From Climacteris rufus (taxonomy: Eukaryota > Chordata > Aves > Passeriformes > Climacteridae): a stretch of DNA of 64,000 nucleotides. Below are positions 7,899-20,847 of this stretch, piece by piece. How positions within the stretch are numbered: the stretch's first letter is position 1; every line of letters begins with the position of its first letter. The notes below the pieces were generated by a model. It saw only the letters and a list, made by a program, of their open reading frames with translations. It was not told where the DNA came from and did not search any database. The translations under genes and the position numbers were made by a program. The stretch lies in NCBI GenBank assembly GCA_013398175.1, contig VZRZ01002348.1, positions 430,770-494,769 of the forward strand. The letters run 5' to 3'.

Positions 7899-10485
7899 CT
7901 GCAAAACAAGACAAATGGCTTCAATAAAAACCATCCCAGAGCAGCCCTGGCTGATAAGGGCTTCTAATCAGACAGTGACACATCAGAGAGGAATAAAACT
8001 TAGAGAAGAAAAGCGATGTGCTGGTATCTGCCTATTGCACGGTAAGGTGGCAAAGAGCAACTTGCCATGGAGTAAGAGGGATCCTAAACCCCATTATTTA
8101 CTTGGCAGGTAATCGTTGGAGTTGCCCCAGCTGACAATGTCAGTAATATAAGGATAATCAGATATCTCTTAAGTCTTATTGTCTCTTTGCTTCCAGCAGC
8201 ATTACCTCCCTTCAAACTTCTGTTCCTCCTGCCTTCACAGGAGCAGGAGTCTCTCTGTGCTGTTGAGGCTGTAAAGCTTTGCCAGCCCCCCCAAGCACTC
8301 CTATCCATCAAGGGCTTGCACTGGCTGGGTATGGATTTTTCCATAGCTCTAAGATGAACCAATTGCTGAAGAAACACGTGAAACTGGGCTAAGGGCTGAG
8401 GAAGCCCTTGGGGAGCTTTGATATCACACTTGCACTGTCTGTAGAGGTGTGTTCTGGAGGTTTTAATCTGAGTTAGGGAACATCTTGCAAGGCCTGATCT
8501 ATCCAGTGCCCCCTGAGGGATCAGAGAGCTCCAAGGACTGGAGCCCAGCACTAACACAGAGCACTAACACAGTTCCTGCTGCACAGAGGGGAAGGAGCCG
8601 GCAGAGCCAGGGCTTTTCCTCAGGAGGTCCCACAGTCCAAGTGCTCATTATTTCCTTTTGCTGCTCCCCAGGTAGTTGCTGTGTGCTTAATACAGAGGTT
8701 AAAGCTCCATGCTGGGTTGACAGAATACATGGAATCACAGAATGGTTCAGGTTGGAAAAACTGTCTAAGATCATGGAGTCCAACCCTTCCCCCAGCACTG
8801 CCAAGGCCACCACTGCCCCATGGCCCCAAGTGCCACATCTATAAGTTTTTAACTCCCTCCAGGGATGGGGACTCTACCCCTGCCCTGGGCAGCTGTGCCA
8901 GGGCTGGACAGCCCTTTCCATGGAATTCTTCCAATATCCAAGCTGAGCCTGCCCTGGCCCAGCCTGAGGCCGTTCCCTCTGCTCCTGTCCCTGTTCCCTG
9001 GGAGAAAATCCCAAATCCCCCCTGGCTGCCCCTCCTGGCAGGAGCTGTGCAGAGCCAGCAGGGCCCCCTGAGCCTCCTTTGCTCCAGGCTGAGTTCCCTC
9101 AGCTGCTTTTGGGGCTCCAGACCCTTCCCCAGCTCCCTCAGGATTCTCCAGCCCCTTCCCAGCTCCATTCCCTGCCCTGAACACTCTCCAGCCCCTCCAT
9201 GTCCTTCTTGTCCTGAGGGGCCACAAACTGAACATGGAGATGGCACAGTCACATTTAGGTCCTCAAATTGATTTGTAAATAAAGAATTTGGGCTTAGATC
9301 TTGTTGTCAAAAAGGTCCTTAATTCTGTGCTAACCCAGACCATCACTGACTCACCACCATGGAGAACCCACAGCACAGATTAATAAATGGGTTTTCAGTG
9401 AGACACAAATCAGTTCACAAGAGTTTGGGTTATTCTGAACATGCAATACTCTGGCCAGGTCAGCTGGCAGACTTTCAGAAACACTGTGCTGCCTGTGCCT
9501 GCAGAGCACTAAAATATTCACAGAGCTCAGACTGGTTGTGGTCATGTAAAATTAAAAAAAAAAAAACACCTTTTCAAAGACAGCAAGATAATTAAAAATA
9601 TATTTTGTTCAGCATTATTTTGTAAATTAAAGCATGCAGGAGTTCCCATTTACAATTCCATGAGGTTATTTGTTGCCACTGAGGAGTCACCAGAGGTTCT
9701 CCTTTGTACAGACATAAAAATGCCAGGCCAAGCCTCTGCTCACTCCAGCTCAATGATAAGAGGCAGCACCATTAACACTGCTCACTTTTGCAAATTCAGG
9801 GTGATAAAATAAGTTAAAACAAATGAAAATCCTTTATCAGGAGAGGACAGTAAAATTCTATGGCTCTTCCAATGTGGTTGCCAGAGCTTTTCACAGAAAC
9901 AAACAGCTCATCAGCAAATCAAAGTTAATAAGGCATAGCTTGACATAATTAGCTTTATAATAATATAAGCTGGGTTTCAAAACACTGATATTATTAAATT
10001 ATATCATCACATCCTTCATTCTGCACCACTTTCATGCCACAAAACTCATCAATATGGTTTTACTTTATTTTAATATTTTTGGAAATGCTGTTTCATTTGC
10101 CTCTCAATCCAAATGCTTCGAATGCTCAATTTTAAAATTTTCATTTCCCTGTGTCTATGGAGAAACTGTATTTTTTGATTGTTAATGGAAATCCTTCATG
10201 ATGAAGGGTTAGCCTTCAAATTGCTTTGAAGACTACAAGATTCCTTTGTATCACAGACTGTCAATTAAGAACAAGATAATTGTTGCCTGATAAATATTTC
10301 TTTGTCAAATAAAAATAATTTCATATAAGGGACAGTGAAAATGGAAACACATCATGCAAATGTGTTGCAGTGAGTCTGACTGATCAAGTACAGGCAATCA
10401 CAGATCCCTAAGCTGTTGCATAAAGTGATTTCTTGTCCAGTGGTTATTGATTGATTATAAAAGAATGTTTTCCTAGGATGCTTAC
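7899..10485 (-). other. ADAM12 intron 17
   Basis: A 2.6-kb intron with a relatively long CR1 fragment at about 8727-9225. The remainder (7,899-8,726 and 9,225-10,485) is AT-rich and featureless to my reading. Confidence 0.92.
8727..9225 (-). mobile_element. CR1 LINE 3' fragment (about 500 bp)
   Basis: Begins ggaatcacagaatggttcag gttggaaaaa and continues through cagcactgccaaggccacca, agggatggggactctacccc, tgggcagctgtgccagggct and a long pyrimidine-rich 3' region. It differs from the gccatgggcagggacacc group elsewhere in the window, so it is another CR1 subfamily, shared with the fragment at 48884-49060. Its long open frame on the plus strand (8681-9271) is a by-product of this GC-rich element. 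Confidence 0.88.
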
Positions 10486-10563
10486 TCCACGTCCATGGCA
10501 CTTGGTGGCACATTTGTGGACACCAAAAACACTGGTGTTCTGGCACCGGCGGTTCAGGCAAAT
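10486..10563 (-). CDS. ADAM12: ADAM12 exon 17: cysteine-rich / EGF-like boundary
   Basis: GTTTTGCAG|ATTTGCCTG...CGTGGA|GTAAGC, 78 bases, 26 codons, phase 0 at both ends. The translation is ICLNRRCQNTSVFGVHKCAT then KCHGRG. QNTS is an N-glycosylation sequon conserved in position with mammalian ADAM12. The C-x3-C-x-GRG pattern opens the EGF-like fold. The true frame has no ATG. Confidence 0.95.
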
Positions 10564-12994
10564 CTGCAAAACAAGGGGAAAGGGCTTTTAATAGGGACAG
10601 AACTGCTGGGGCTCACAGGGCATCATATCCCTTCTTTTAGCACTTGAATATTTCCCAATACACAAATATATATAAATATATTAACACAAAGGACACCAGG
10701 ATTGGGTGTCTCCTTCTTCTTCTCCTCAGCCCTTTTAAAGTCTTTGAACTCCAAATCTGTGGGAGTTGAATTCTGCTCTCCTGGCCAACCCTGGCTTTCA
10801 CACACAGTTCACACTGGTTGCTATGCTGAGCTTGTGGAAGTAAACCCTCACAGCTCCACTGAAGTGGAACTAGTGGGATGCTCCTGGGCTTTGGGAGGTT
10901 TTAAAAGTCAATTTAAAAAAACAGTAATTTGCGTTTTTTTCAGGATTAGGAATGCACTGAGCAGGGTTCCTTCAGGTACCTGCTCTGTCTGCCTCCGTGT
11001 CTTCACACCAGCAGATGATTCCTCAAGGAAAGCTTCAGATCCTCACAGTGTAAATTATCATAGTTCTGTTTATATCAATAGTGAAATATTTTTCATGCTA
11101 GTACAGAACCTGGACCCAGGGCAGCCGGAATATTTAAGTGAGGTTATTGATATATATGTGCTGATCATTGTTCTCTGGGAAAACCAAGACTTTTCATAAA
11201 GTTTTTCCAAGTTAAACAAATTTTTTTTGGTGTCAAATATAAACATTTAATATTTATAGGAAATGGAAGTGAACAAATAGCATATGCACAGGAATGAAAT
11301 TCAAATTTTTTTTGTTTTCCAGTCATTGCAGATAAACTTTACTCTGCCAATAGAGCTGAAAATTGAGGTTAAGCAAGATTAGTGCCATGCAATAATACCA
11401 TCAACAACCACACAACTGTTCCTATGCTATGCTGACAAAAAAAAAAAGGTCAGAAAGCTCCACACTGCACATTTTTGCTCATGTTTAACTGCAGTGCAGT
11501 TCAGTAGTACTAAAAGTCAGTCACAATAATTAGCATTAAGCTGGGAATAGTGTTGAAGGAGGCGACAGGGATGCTTAATCAGGGCACTTATCCCCTGGGG
11601 AGAAGAAAAAATGGAAAGGAAATTAGAGTGAATTGGCATCAACATGCATGCATGGAGAGAATATGGTCTGATTACAGCAGTATTCACAATTCAAATATTC
11701 ACAGTGCAGCAGCTCACAGAATTCTGATCACATTAAAATGGCTGCGTTTCAAATTGTGTATCTCCAGTTGAGAAAACCCAAGAATATTTAAATTCATATT
11801 CTTAATCCATAATACAAATGCACTAATGTCCTCAAAGTAAAACATACAATTTCATAAGTATTAGCCTGTGTATTCTATAGTGTGGATGTGTATGATTAGA
11901 TGGATTAGAAAGATTAAATACTCATTAGTAAAACATAATGGGGTGCTTTCTCAGCACTGAGTTTGCTTTGAAAAGACATTTTATAACATTGACTTAGCAA
12001 TGTTGTAAGGGTTGTTTTCCTGTAGCAGAGCTGTGGTTTCACTGGGGATGATTTCAAACCTGTTCCCAAAGCAGTGTGATAATCCAAAGTAATTCAAAAG
12101 CATTCAGAAATTCACAGCCTTACTTCAATTTGCCACAAATTATCAAAGCACTTGTTTTCCCTCCTTTTTGCAAGCAATCCACTGAGGGTATGGAAACCTC
12201 CTTCATTTCAATAGTTCTTGGACTGCTTTCCATTCCTCCTCCCTCTCTAAACTCATGGCTGTCTCCCATTTTTCTCAGTTTCTTTCCTCACAAAAGAAAA
12301 ACTTAGAATGAGACAGCCATATGAAATTTGGACTGCATTCACAGTGGATAATTCACAAAGTTTGAAAAATATGATTGCAAAAATCAGTTTTGATGGCTGA
12401 GCATCAATGATTTTACAGTTTTCTAATAGAGTATACAGAGATAGGTTTTCCTGCATGAAAAAAGAAGTGTGGAGCTACAATCAGAAGATAAAATACATTT
12501 TGAAACCTCAAGTGAAGTTAATGACAATTTTGCAACACCAGAGACAGTGGGAAAGTGAATACAATGAGCTCAGAAATTCATTAATAAGCCTGTAATGTAT
12601 TTTTCTGTACTTATTTGCAGAAAACCTCAAGCCTACATGCGCAGATACTTGGGACTGTCCTCAAAATATCAGTTACAAACTTAAGCAACTTGAAGTGCAT
12701 AAAATCACAGAATGGTTTGGGTTGGAAGGGACCTTAAAGATCATTTGTTTCCAACTCCAAAGGGATAACTTCCACTAGACCAGGTTGCTCAGGTTGCTCA
12801 GATTTGCATCTGCAGATCTTTTATCCAGAACAGTGGCCAGAAGGGAGTAAAAATCTGACTCAAGTCTGAGCATGACAAGCAATTACTTTGTGGAAAAAAA
12901 ATCCCAAAGGAAAAAGAAGTCAGTTTAGTACAAAATATTTGGCAGGATGAGGATAGTGATGTTCTCCTTGTCCGGGAGTATTTCAAAATCTTAC
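10564..12994 (-). other. ADAM12 intron 16
   Basis: A 2.4-kb AT-rich intron with one short CR1 terminus at about 12701-12800. Nothing else was recognised. Confidence 0.92.
12701..12800 (-). mobile_element. CR1 LINE 3' terminus (short)
   Basis: aaaatcacagaatggtttgg gttggaagggaccttaaaga, then ccactagaccaggttgctca with the last decamer duplicated (caggttgctcaggttgctca). About 100 bp, reverse orientation. Confidence 0.88.
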
Positions 12995-13193
12995 TTTTCC
13001 ATCTTCACACTTGGTTCCTGCCAGCACAAGCCCAGGATCAGGCATATCATCCCCCAAATACACATGGGTCCCACGGCACAGAATCTTGCCACCTTCCTGG
13101 AGTGGGATATTGGTTTCTATGGAAACAGCATTGGTACCAATTACGGGTCGGTTTGCTCCTCCTTGACACTGGATTTTTCCACACTTTGCATCC
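12995..13193 (-). CDS. ADAM12: ADAM12 exon 16: cysteine-rich domain
   Basis: CCATCAG|GGATGCAAAG...GATGGAAAA|GTAAGA, 199 bases, phase 2 in (one base completes Arg) and phase 0 out. The translation includes DAKCGKIQCQGGANRPVIGT, NAVSIETNIPLQEGGKILCR and GTHVYLGDDMPDPGLVLAGT. This is the core of the cysteine-rich domain, which in ADAM12 supports syndecan-dependent cell adhesion and substrate recognition. It is nearly identical to mammalian ADAM12 and all cysteines are present. Plus-strand open frames over it (12947-13231) are antisense shadows. Confidence 0.97.
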
Positions 13194-13300
13194 CTGATGG
13201 AAATAAACACAACCAAAGATTAGGTAAATAATTTCAAATGTTCTAAGCCCTCTCCCAGCAGCCCTGCATCTGTTGCTGTGTTTGCAGGGAGAGACCCTAC
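13194..13300 (-). other. ADAM12 intron 15 (107 bp)
   Basis: Very short intron with GTAGGG donor and CATCAG acceptor. It is the only intron under 450 bp in the window, so exons 15 and 16 may be spliced as a pair by intron definition. No repeat. Confidence 0.93.
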
Positions 13301-13409
13301 CTGGGTTCACACTTTGCAAAGGAGCTCTTGGAGTCTTTCCCGCAGTTGCCGTAAGGATCACCTGCAGAATTGACTCTCTCAAAGCAGATCCCAGGAGCAG
13401 GTTTCGCAC
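13301..13409 (-). CDS. ADAM12: ADAM12 exon 15: cysteine-rich domain
   Basis: GTTTCAG|GTGCGAAAC...GAACCCAG|GTAGGG, 109 bases, phase 1 in and phase 2 out. The translation after the split Gly is AKPAPGICFERVNSAGDPYG NCGKDSKSSFAKCEP. Cys spacing matches the ADAM cysteine-rich family, and the ICFERVN-x-GD-x-YGNCG block is a hallmark of ADAM12/ADAM19-type proteins. Confidence 0.96.
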
Positions 13410-15572
13410 CTGAAACAAAACCTAATCAGAACTTTCATCTCATACAAGGTGTTTTTAATAATTTCCTTTGAGCTCCACTGGTGCTTTAGGGGAAAGGGGG
13501 GATGTGAGCTGCATGTTGATGAAGCCCAACAAAACAGTGGCGCTGGATCCGCATGCTAATGGAAGAGTCTGGATGTGGGGATTGCCACTGTTGTTTGTCT
13601 CTCTTGGCAGTGCTGAGCAACAGACAATGCAGAATTCCATCTCTTCCAGGATTTCTCGAGATATCCCTCTTGCCAATCCTCCTAGGACACAAAAACTTCT
13701 AGCAAACGCCAAATCCCTTTTGGCAAAGACAGACAAAGGCCAGCTGGGAAGTTAACTCCCTTCTAAAAGCAGGAATCCACATGGTTCTAGTGAAACCCCA
13801 GAGAAAATTCTTTTCAAGAAAGGCCTGTTTGATTGCAATTCAGAACAAGGAAAAATCCAGTTGTAAACTGGGTGTTAAGCTATGATGACATGACGTGGCA
13901 AGGGGAAATGTGCTGCTGTTGAGTCAGGTGAAGTACAGAGCAGAGGAAGGGAACCCATCCCACCGTAATCCTCAGCACATCCACTCCTGAGAGGAAAGGC
14001 TGACATGAAAGAAGGGTCATTGATACCATGGTGGTAGAAATAGGAGTCTGGGAAGAGAGGCAGGATCTGTTTCTTATCTACTGTGGCCTTTTCTGATGGA
14101 GACATATCCTGACTGCAAAGGAACTTCCCTGGTGGGAGTACAACTGGAAAAGCTTGTGCAGGCAGATCACTCATCCCTGCACTTCAGGAGTTAAAAGGTT
14201 CTATTAGAACATCCCCTCTAACGTTTTACACAGCCAATCTCCTGCCCATTTCCCCCCAGATTATAACCAACTATGGAATATCTTCCAGGGAAGATGCAGC
14301 CGTTCATCTGGAATGTTGAAGGGGTGAAGGATCTGCTTCCCTGATTTGCCTGCTGCAACAATTCATTAGTCTGTGTATTGGAATTTAATCCCTTTGTTCT
14401 ACTGTGAAGTGAAGGCTTTCATTTCCAGCCAATAATTGCTGCTTCTCGCAAGATTAAGAAGCCTTTTGTTAGGGCTCTTTACTGCTCCATATTTTCTTTC
14501 CATGAAGATAATGAACAGCACAATCAGGTGACCACCACCATTCCAACTGCTCCAACAGGGAGACTGGCTTTGAGGAGGAAAGGGGCTAAGGAGACCCACT
14601 GGCTAAAATTCTGATCAGAGACCTGCTAGCAACATTTCTGTGCTTTTGACAGATCAGCCAAACTAAAACAAAAAGAACTTGGCAGCAAATGATGTGATAG
14701 CCCAAAGGCTGAGAATATACCATTTCTACAGTGCTCCTGATCTTTACCAGACAGAATATCTCAACTAATGCTACATTTTGTCAAATGTTTTGAGCCACTT
14801 CCAAGTGTGTATGCCTCTAACTGTGTGTAAAACACAGCATTTATTTAAGCCAGCCTGAAGATTTCTTTTGAGACACTTCAAAGAGGAAAAGGGTTTTTTA
14901 TTTTAAAAAAAAAAGGTCAGACTCCTGCAGAAGAAAATACAAATATGATTGTAAAACTTCCAGTCAGTATGGATCTTTTCCCTAATAACTCAAAGATTAA
15001 AACTTCAATTAATTATCTGCATTTCATAGTCAAAAGCTTGACTAATACTATATACTGCTGAACAGCAATCTAATGCTATTAAGGACAAAATATTAAAACT
15101 TGGAGAGGCTTAAGATGGCACTCTCTTTTCCTTCTAACATTTTTACATGCTGAAACTGGAAAACTCAGAAAGAAAATCACAGAAGGAACAGAATATGAGC
15201 TGTTGGTTCCCTGGAGAGAAGGACAAGAGCTTGAAATTCTTTGGAAGATTACGATCAAGCTTGCTGAGTTCAGAATACTTTTTCAAATCTGGAACTATTA
15301 AAAGGGACTCACACAGGATTCTTTCAATTCTTTTCATTAAAGTTCAAGCAATAATCAAAAAATCAACAAAAGCATCCAGGCAAGGCGCTGTGCAGAAAAG
15401 CAAAAGTTAAATTTCCATTTTCAACATGTAGATTCCTCCTCGTCTTTCCAGGACGGGCACATTCAATATTCAGCTTGAGACAAACATTAACATGTGCATA
15501 TTCTATACCAGCTTTAGAAGGGCTGGGGAGGGGAGGGAAAAAACATGCTGTGACCAAGAGGCCAAGGAAAAG

Positions 15573-15612
15573 TGCTTTTTCTAAAACTGCTTTTTCTAAA
15601 ACTGTTTTTTCT
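15573..15612. repeat. 15-bp tandem repeat, 2.7 copies
   Basis: Unit tgctttttctaaaac repeated at 15573 and 15588, with a partial third copy. Intronic. Confidence 0.85.
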
Positions 15613-18600
15613 CCCACAATACTGAGAGCGTATGCAATTGCTCTGGGTCTTGTTGTTTTTGGGCAGGAGCCTCGTGCCCCTGCTCGTCCAGCTGATGGCA
15701 TGGAATTGCAGGGACTGGCTGCTCCCTGGGAGATGTGTCAGCAGCAGCCCAGAGCCCAGACAGGCTTTCCCCACGCTGGTGTGCGGCTCCCAAAGCTGCC
15801 AAAAGCCAAAGGACTGCTCATGTCCTGTGCTCTGACTGCAAGGGACATAACAAAGCTTTATTTTAAAAAACAGTGTTGAAAAGAGAAAGGACTCAGAATA
15901 CTGAGAGAGTTTAAGGTGCTTATCTTCCTCTTTCACCTGGTGAAACTTTTTTTTGCGTGGCTGATTTTTTTCTTGAACGCAGAAGTCAAGTGTTCCAGAG
16001 ATGATGGAAAGCAGCCCGCAGGAAGGAAAACACATCTGCAGCGTCCTTGCAGGGCTCAGACAGTGAGCTTTAACTCCAACTAATAACACTTGACAAGAAA
16101 AAAGATCTCATGGAGCACAAAAAAACGCTCCCTGCCAGGCTCAGAGCAGCCTGTGTGTGAAAACACCTGGTACTCGATGATCATCTGCACTTGGAAACCA
16201 AAATCCAGCTTCAATTTCTGTCTTTGGTATCCAACCAAGACACGCTGGTGCTTGGGATTCAGATGGCTGTTCCCTCTCCCGACTGGCTTCTCACAATATT
16301 TGGACTTTTTTACAGATGAAAACATATCAGAGTATAAGAAGCTGAACAGATGGAGCTACCAAGTTAAAAGGAGGTTTTCAGATGATGCTTAAGGAAAGGA
16401 ATTGTAATGTTGTGTTTCTGGAGGAAACCCATTTATCACGACTGCACCACATAAACTGAAGCAGAAAGGCCTGTCTTCCTCTATTTTCTACCTCTGCAGG
16501 CAGAGGCAGAACCATTTGTGAAAGATTTCTAGTGGTTATTAAGGAGTTTGAGCTGGATGAGCAGAGTTTATTTCACTTTGCTATTGGTAATTACAGTATC
16601 ATGACCCTGTAATTAAGGTCCTGTCAGCCTTTCCACGCCAAGCCCCATTCAGAGGATTAAATCAGCCCTTTGAAGCTGCAGAAGGTCAAAGCTCACCACT
16701 GCCGTTGTCAGCCTGGAGACTGTTGTTTTTTTTTCTCCAAATGTGTATATTGATGAACCCACTTCTTTCCCTATATAGTTCTAAAATTTAAAAGAAAAAG
16801 TAAAAAAGAGATGTTGTAGGGTACAGAAATGCTGTGTCATTTCAGGCCTGCTGTGATGAGAAAACACCAGCAGGGTCTCCCAAAAGGACAGAGAGAAATT
16901 TCTGACCATGGTGCTGATTCCACAAACAACAGAAGCACCCTTTGTCAGGCTGACAGCAGAAAAGGAAGATATTTCAATCCAGTTCCCAGCTGTCTGTGGG
17001 TGTGGAGAGGGGGAAAAACAACCTCTAAGTAACAAGCTGCAGTTCTGTTGCTCAGGCTGTGCCAACCAGCACCACAAATAACTGTGCAAATAAATAAAAG
17101 CACAAAAAGTACAGTTCTCTGTCGTGTGATCTGGATTTCATCTCTTTAAGTCTGTTTGACTGCACTGGTGATGCAAAGCAAAAATTCCACAAGCTCCCCT
17201 TGCCCTCTGTCTCCATCTTGGTGATCCCTGTTGTTCCATCTGGGCAAGGGCAAGATGGGGTTGAGCATTTTTTTGCATTTGAGGAGGATGATGTCACCAC
17301 CCTTGAGAGAACGATCCAATATCTTTCCCATCTTCAAAAGAAAAGGCCTGGCCATAAATCTGTGATGTTCAAAATGCTCTGGTTTCACCGAATTCAGCTC
17401 TTTGCAGTGCTTGGATAATAAGCATTTTTTCAAAACCAAGTTAGCAATGGTCTGGTCAGATGACTGAGGTGGGCAGCCCATTTATTTTGTCTGTATAGGG
17501 TTGTACCTGGCAAAACCTGCAAAGTTCACAACAAATATTGGCATCTAAATTAAGAATGTTCCCGCCCAAACAAATGGCCATGTCCATGCAACACATTTAA
17601 ATGTGTTCTAATTATTAAGTCAATGCCTGCCATTGGCTCCCCAGAATCATTGCTTTTTCCCCACTTGGGGATATATAGGAAAACACATTGACAAACTTCC
17701 CTAAAGAATCATTTTCTTGTCGATGTAGAAAAAGCCATGAGCCTGAAGTTGAGAATCTTTTATTCCTTGGCAATCAATGATTTCTCTGTGTTAAATTGCT
17801 TTATCTGTGTATCTGTTTCTCCTGGAAAATGCCAACAGAGCAGCAGACACCACACAGAGGCATCACTACTGATGTACTTTTGAGTCACACCACTATCAAT
17901 AGGTCAGATCAGTGCAATTTGATATTTTTGAATATGGAACAAAAAAGGTCACCAGCAATTCCTGCTCCTTAAGGACAAAAATGACATGAATTATGGTGAG
18001 AGACAGAACAGAGAACTGGCATCAACCTGGTCTCTAAGAGGAATTTATGGCTATTTTCAGAGACTGTCCACAGGAGCTCCTCCCTTCTCCTTCCCACCAA
18101 GTTTCCATGCAGATAAGAAAGAGCAAAAAACATTCCTCTATTTTATTTGAATTGCTGTGTTGAAAGTAACAAAAACAACCCCAAGGAAATGCAAGTGCTT
18201 TTCTGGAAACAGGTTCCTATTGCTCAGCCTAATGTAAACAAGCTCTGACAGTGTTCATCATTTTTCTTTAACTAGATCTAAAAATATGAAGATTGACATT
18301 TATCATTGGGCTTCTGGACATCTGTAACCTGATGAATAAAGAAAGATGTACGAGGGAAGACATTAATAAGGAATTTGATATACCAAATATTATTTTAGGA
18401 AAAGTTATTGTATTTTGTTCTGCATGGCTTTCTCCTACCGGGAAGAAGAAAATAAGGATATAATAAAAACGAATTGTGATCTATTTTTTCTTTACAGGGT
18501 AGAATTTTTTTTGAAACCACAAAACTACTTCACTCCAACACAGGCCGTAGTTAAAACCAGTTCTAATCAAATACAACAATCTGGTAAAAGGTTCCAATGT

Positions 18601-18848
18601 ATATTTTTGGTATGAAGTCCAGAGGCAACATCTTAGAATGTCAAGTCTCTCTTTGTGCTGCAAGCAAGGCTGGAAAGATTTGTATTTTTTTTATCTGTAC
18701 CATGATATTTTTCCAACTGCATGACGCTCCCACCTCTCTTCCTATGCCACCCCACATCTGCCAGCTCATACTTCAACCAGATGTGTGATAAAGCAGTGGA
18801 TATTCACATCCCTAATCTTTAAATCCAGAATATAGGCATTATTTTAAG

Positions 18849-18976
18849 TGTCCAAGGCCAGGTTGGAATGGACTTGGAGCTACCTGGTCTAGTGGGAGGT
18901 GTCCCTGTCCATGGCAAGGGGTGGAACGAGATGGTCTCTCTCTCTTCAACCCAAACCATCTGGGATTCTGTGATCA
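18849..18976 (+). mobile_element. CR1 LINE 3' fragment, opposite to the gene
   Basis: Sense CR1 text: tccaaggccaggttggaatg, ctagtgggaggtgtccctgt, ccatggcaaggggtggaacg, ending caacccaaaccatctgggat tctgtgatcat. One of few plus-strand CR1 copies here. Confidence 0.88.
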
Positions 18977-20651
18977 TTTCTAATTTATACTTCCAAAAAT
19001 GTGACAAGAACTAAGACTTTCAGTTCAGGTTTGGTCACGTCCCATCCTCCCTTTTTAAAATCCTTATCCATGGGCCTTCCCAAGACAAAACCAAAGGGTA
19101 TTCCAGTAAAAGTCTCTTTGAACTCTGTTCTTAACAAAGTGTCTTTCTCATAAACAGACCCCCACAGCCTGGAGCCTCCATGCACAGCAGTGCCCATACT
19201 GAACAGTCCCAAGAAGGAAGACAAGAAAGAATTAGGGGAGCCCAGGGCTTTGGAGGACTTGCTGTGTTAGAAACCAGACCTGGCAAGGGAGCTGCAGCAA
19301 CTCGGCTCCCTGACCTTTAGATGAATTTTTCTCAGCCACTGAAACCATGAACAGCCTGATCAAGTAACTTTCCACAGCATGGGAAACTGGTTCAGGAGGA
19401 GATTTTTGCTTTATACCAGAGAAAATGTCTCTGTATCCAGGGATTAAAAATCCCAGTATGACTAAGGCTGGAGGCTATAATTGTCCATGGCTGTGTGAGC
19501 TCATATCAACTCTACGACGCGTGTGGGATTCGGGGGAGGGGATCACAGGCACGGTTTGCTCCACGTGAGGAGTTTAATTTTGAACTGGAACTCCCCCTAA
19601 ACGTGTTCTCATACCCACATGGCCAAGCTGACCTGCTGTCTGTACCAGTGGGGTTGGTTCTTGAGATGCTTTAAAGCTCTTTTAAAGAGAAATCGCAAAA
19701 GGTCCATGTTGTCTGGGAAGAAAACAGATAAATTCTTCAATAGACTTCTGGGGAGGGAAACATCTGTGTGCCATTATATTGATACATAAGTTTTTGGAGC
19801 AGAGTTAAAGGCAGAGAGATACTGAACTGAAAGAAGTTAAGGGAGCTGGAAAAGCTGGTTTAAAAGAAATGACTACATCTATCTCTAAAGAATACTTCTT
19901 AGGAAAAGTAAAAGTCGTTTTCAAATTTGAGAGAGTGTCAGAGATGCTGAAGGAGACATGACTTGGATTCACAGCAAAATGCTGAATTAATACTTGAATT
20001 TCAGTGGAAGAGCCACAGTGCTTTACAGAAAGGTGAACTGTTTTCCTGGGATATATGCTGAGAACAACTCAAGAACTCATGTTACCAGATTTCTGCAAAA
20101 AAGGAGGCAAATTCCCATGGGAGCATGAAATCTCTTTCTGCTTCAGTGCACACCCTGCTAAAGGTACTGTCAGGAGGCAGTTTACAGGTGACACCAGTTA
20201 ATAAAATACACAGAATGATCCAAGAGTCTCATGTTAGTCAAAAGCTGAGCCCTGGCTGGGGATGTAGCAGACACATATGTTTTGCAGATGAGCTGTTTAG
20301 AGCACAGGAGGCAGCTCTGCACAGCAGCCTGGAAAGGGATGCCATTTCCACCTGTCAGGAGCGTTCAGCACTTTGTGGGGTGACATCAGGCCACATCAAA
20401 GTCACTACAAAAGGGTTTGTCTAAGTTCACCTATCCATTTGCAGCGTGTTGCAGAACGAGGTTACCTCCTGCTGCAAGACACGAACACGACAGCAAATCA
20501 AGGACGGAATGAATCACTCAGTGATTCCCTCATTATTCACTTCTCCATCGCACAAGAGAATAGCTACAGATTGGCGCCGCGTAAAATCCCTGCAGGTCTT
20601 CCTTTCCCCCCCAGGCTGTCTCTGGCACCCCCAGAGCCTGTGCTGGCTGAC

Positions 20652-20847
20652 CTGGGCCCCAGAGGGTGATGCACTGCTGCTCGTGGGTCTGGCAGATGCC
20701 ATTGTAGCAGTAGCCATCCACGCCGTGGCAGCCGTGCCCGTCGTGCAGGTACACGTTGGCCGGGCACTGCGGGCTGGCCCCCGTGCAGAACTCGGGCAGA
20801 TCACACGAATTACTGGACTCTCTGCAAGAAATCCCCGCTGGTTTTAG
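20652..20847 (-). CDS. ADAM12: ADAM12 exon 14: disintegrin end and start of cysteine-rich domain
   Basis: TTTTGCAG|CTAAAACCA...GGCCCAG|GTCAGC, 196 bases, phase 0 in and phase 1 out. The translation begins LKPAGISCRESSNSCDLPEF CTGASPQCPA and includes DGHGCHGVDGYCYNGICQTH. RESSNSCDLPEFC is the disintegrin loop; as in other ADAM12 proteins it lacks RGD and has the D/ECD-type loop used with integrins alpha9beta1 and alpha4beta1. The following DGH-C...DGYCYNGIC stretch is the first part of the cysteine-rich domain. The antisense strand has a 133-codon open frame (20446-20847), which is a shadow. Confidence 0.97.

Larger units (their letters stand above)
13410..20651 (-). other. ADAM12 intron 14
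   Basis: A 7.2-kb intron. It holds a 15-bp tandem repeat at 15573-15612 and a plus-oriented CR1 fragment at 18849-18976. The other stretches (13,410-15,572; 15,613-18,848; 18,977-20,651) hold no recognised gene or repeat. The open frames there (for example 15514-16089 on minus) show no family features. Confidence 0.9.

Noticed and set aside
8681..9271. 196-codon plus-strand open frame
   Set aside because: Lies inside a CR1 3' fragment; Pro/Ser-rich composition follows the repeat.
12947..13231. 94-codon plus-strand open frame
   Set aside because: Antisense of the highly conserved cysteine-rich exon 16.
20446..20847. 133-codon plus-strand open frame
   Set aside because: Antisense of exon 14; GC-rich codons there leave the opposite strand open.
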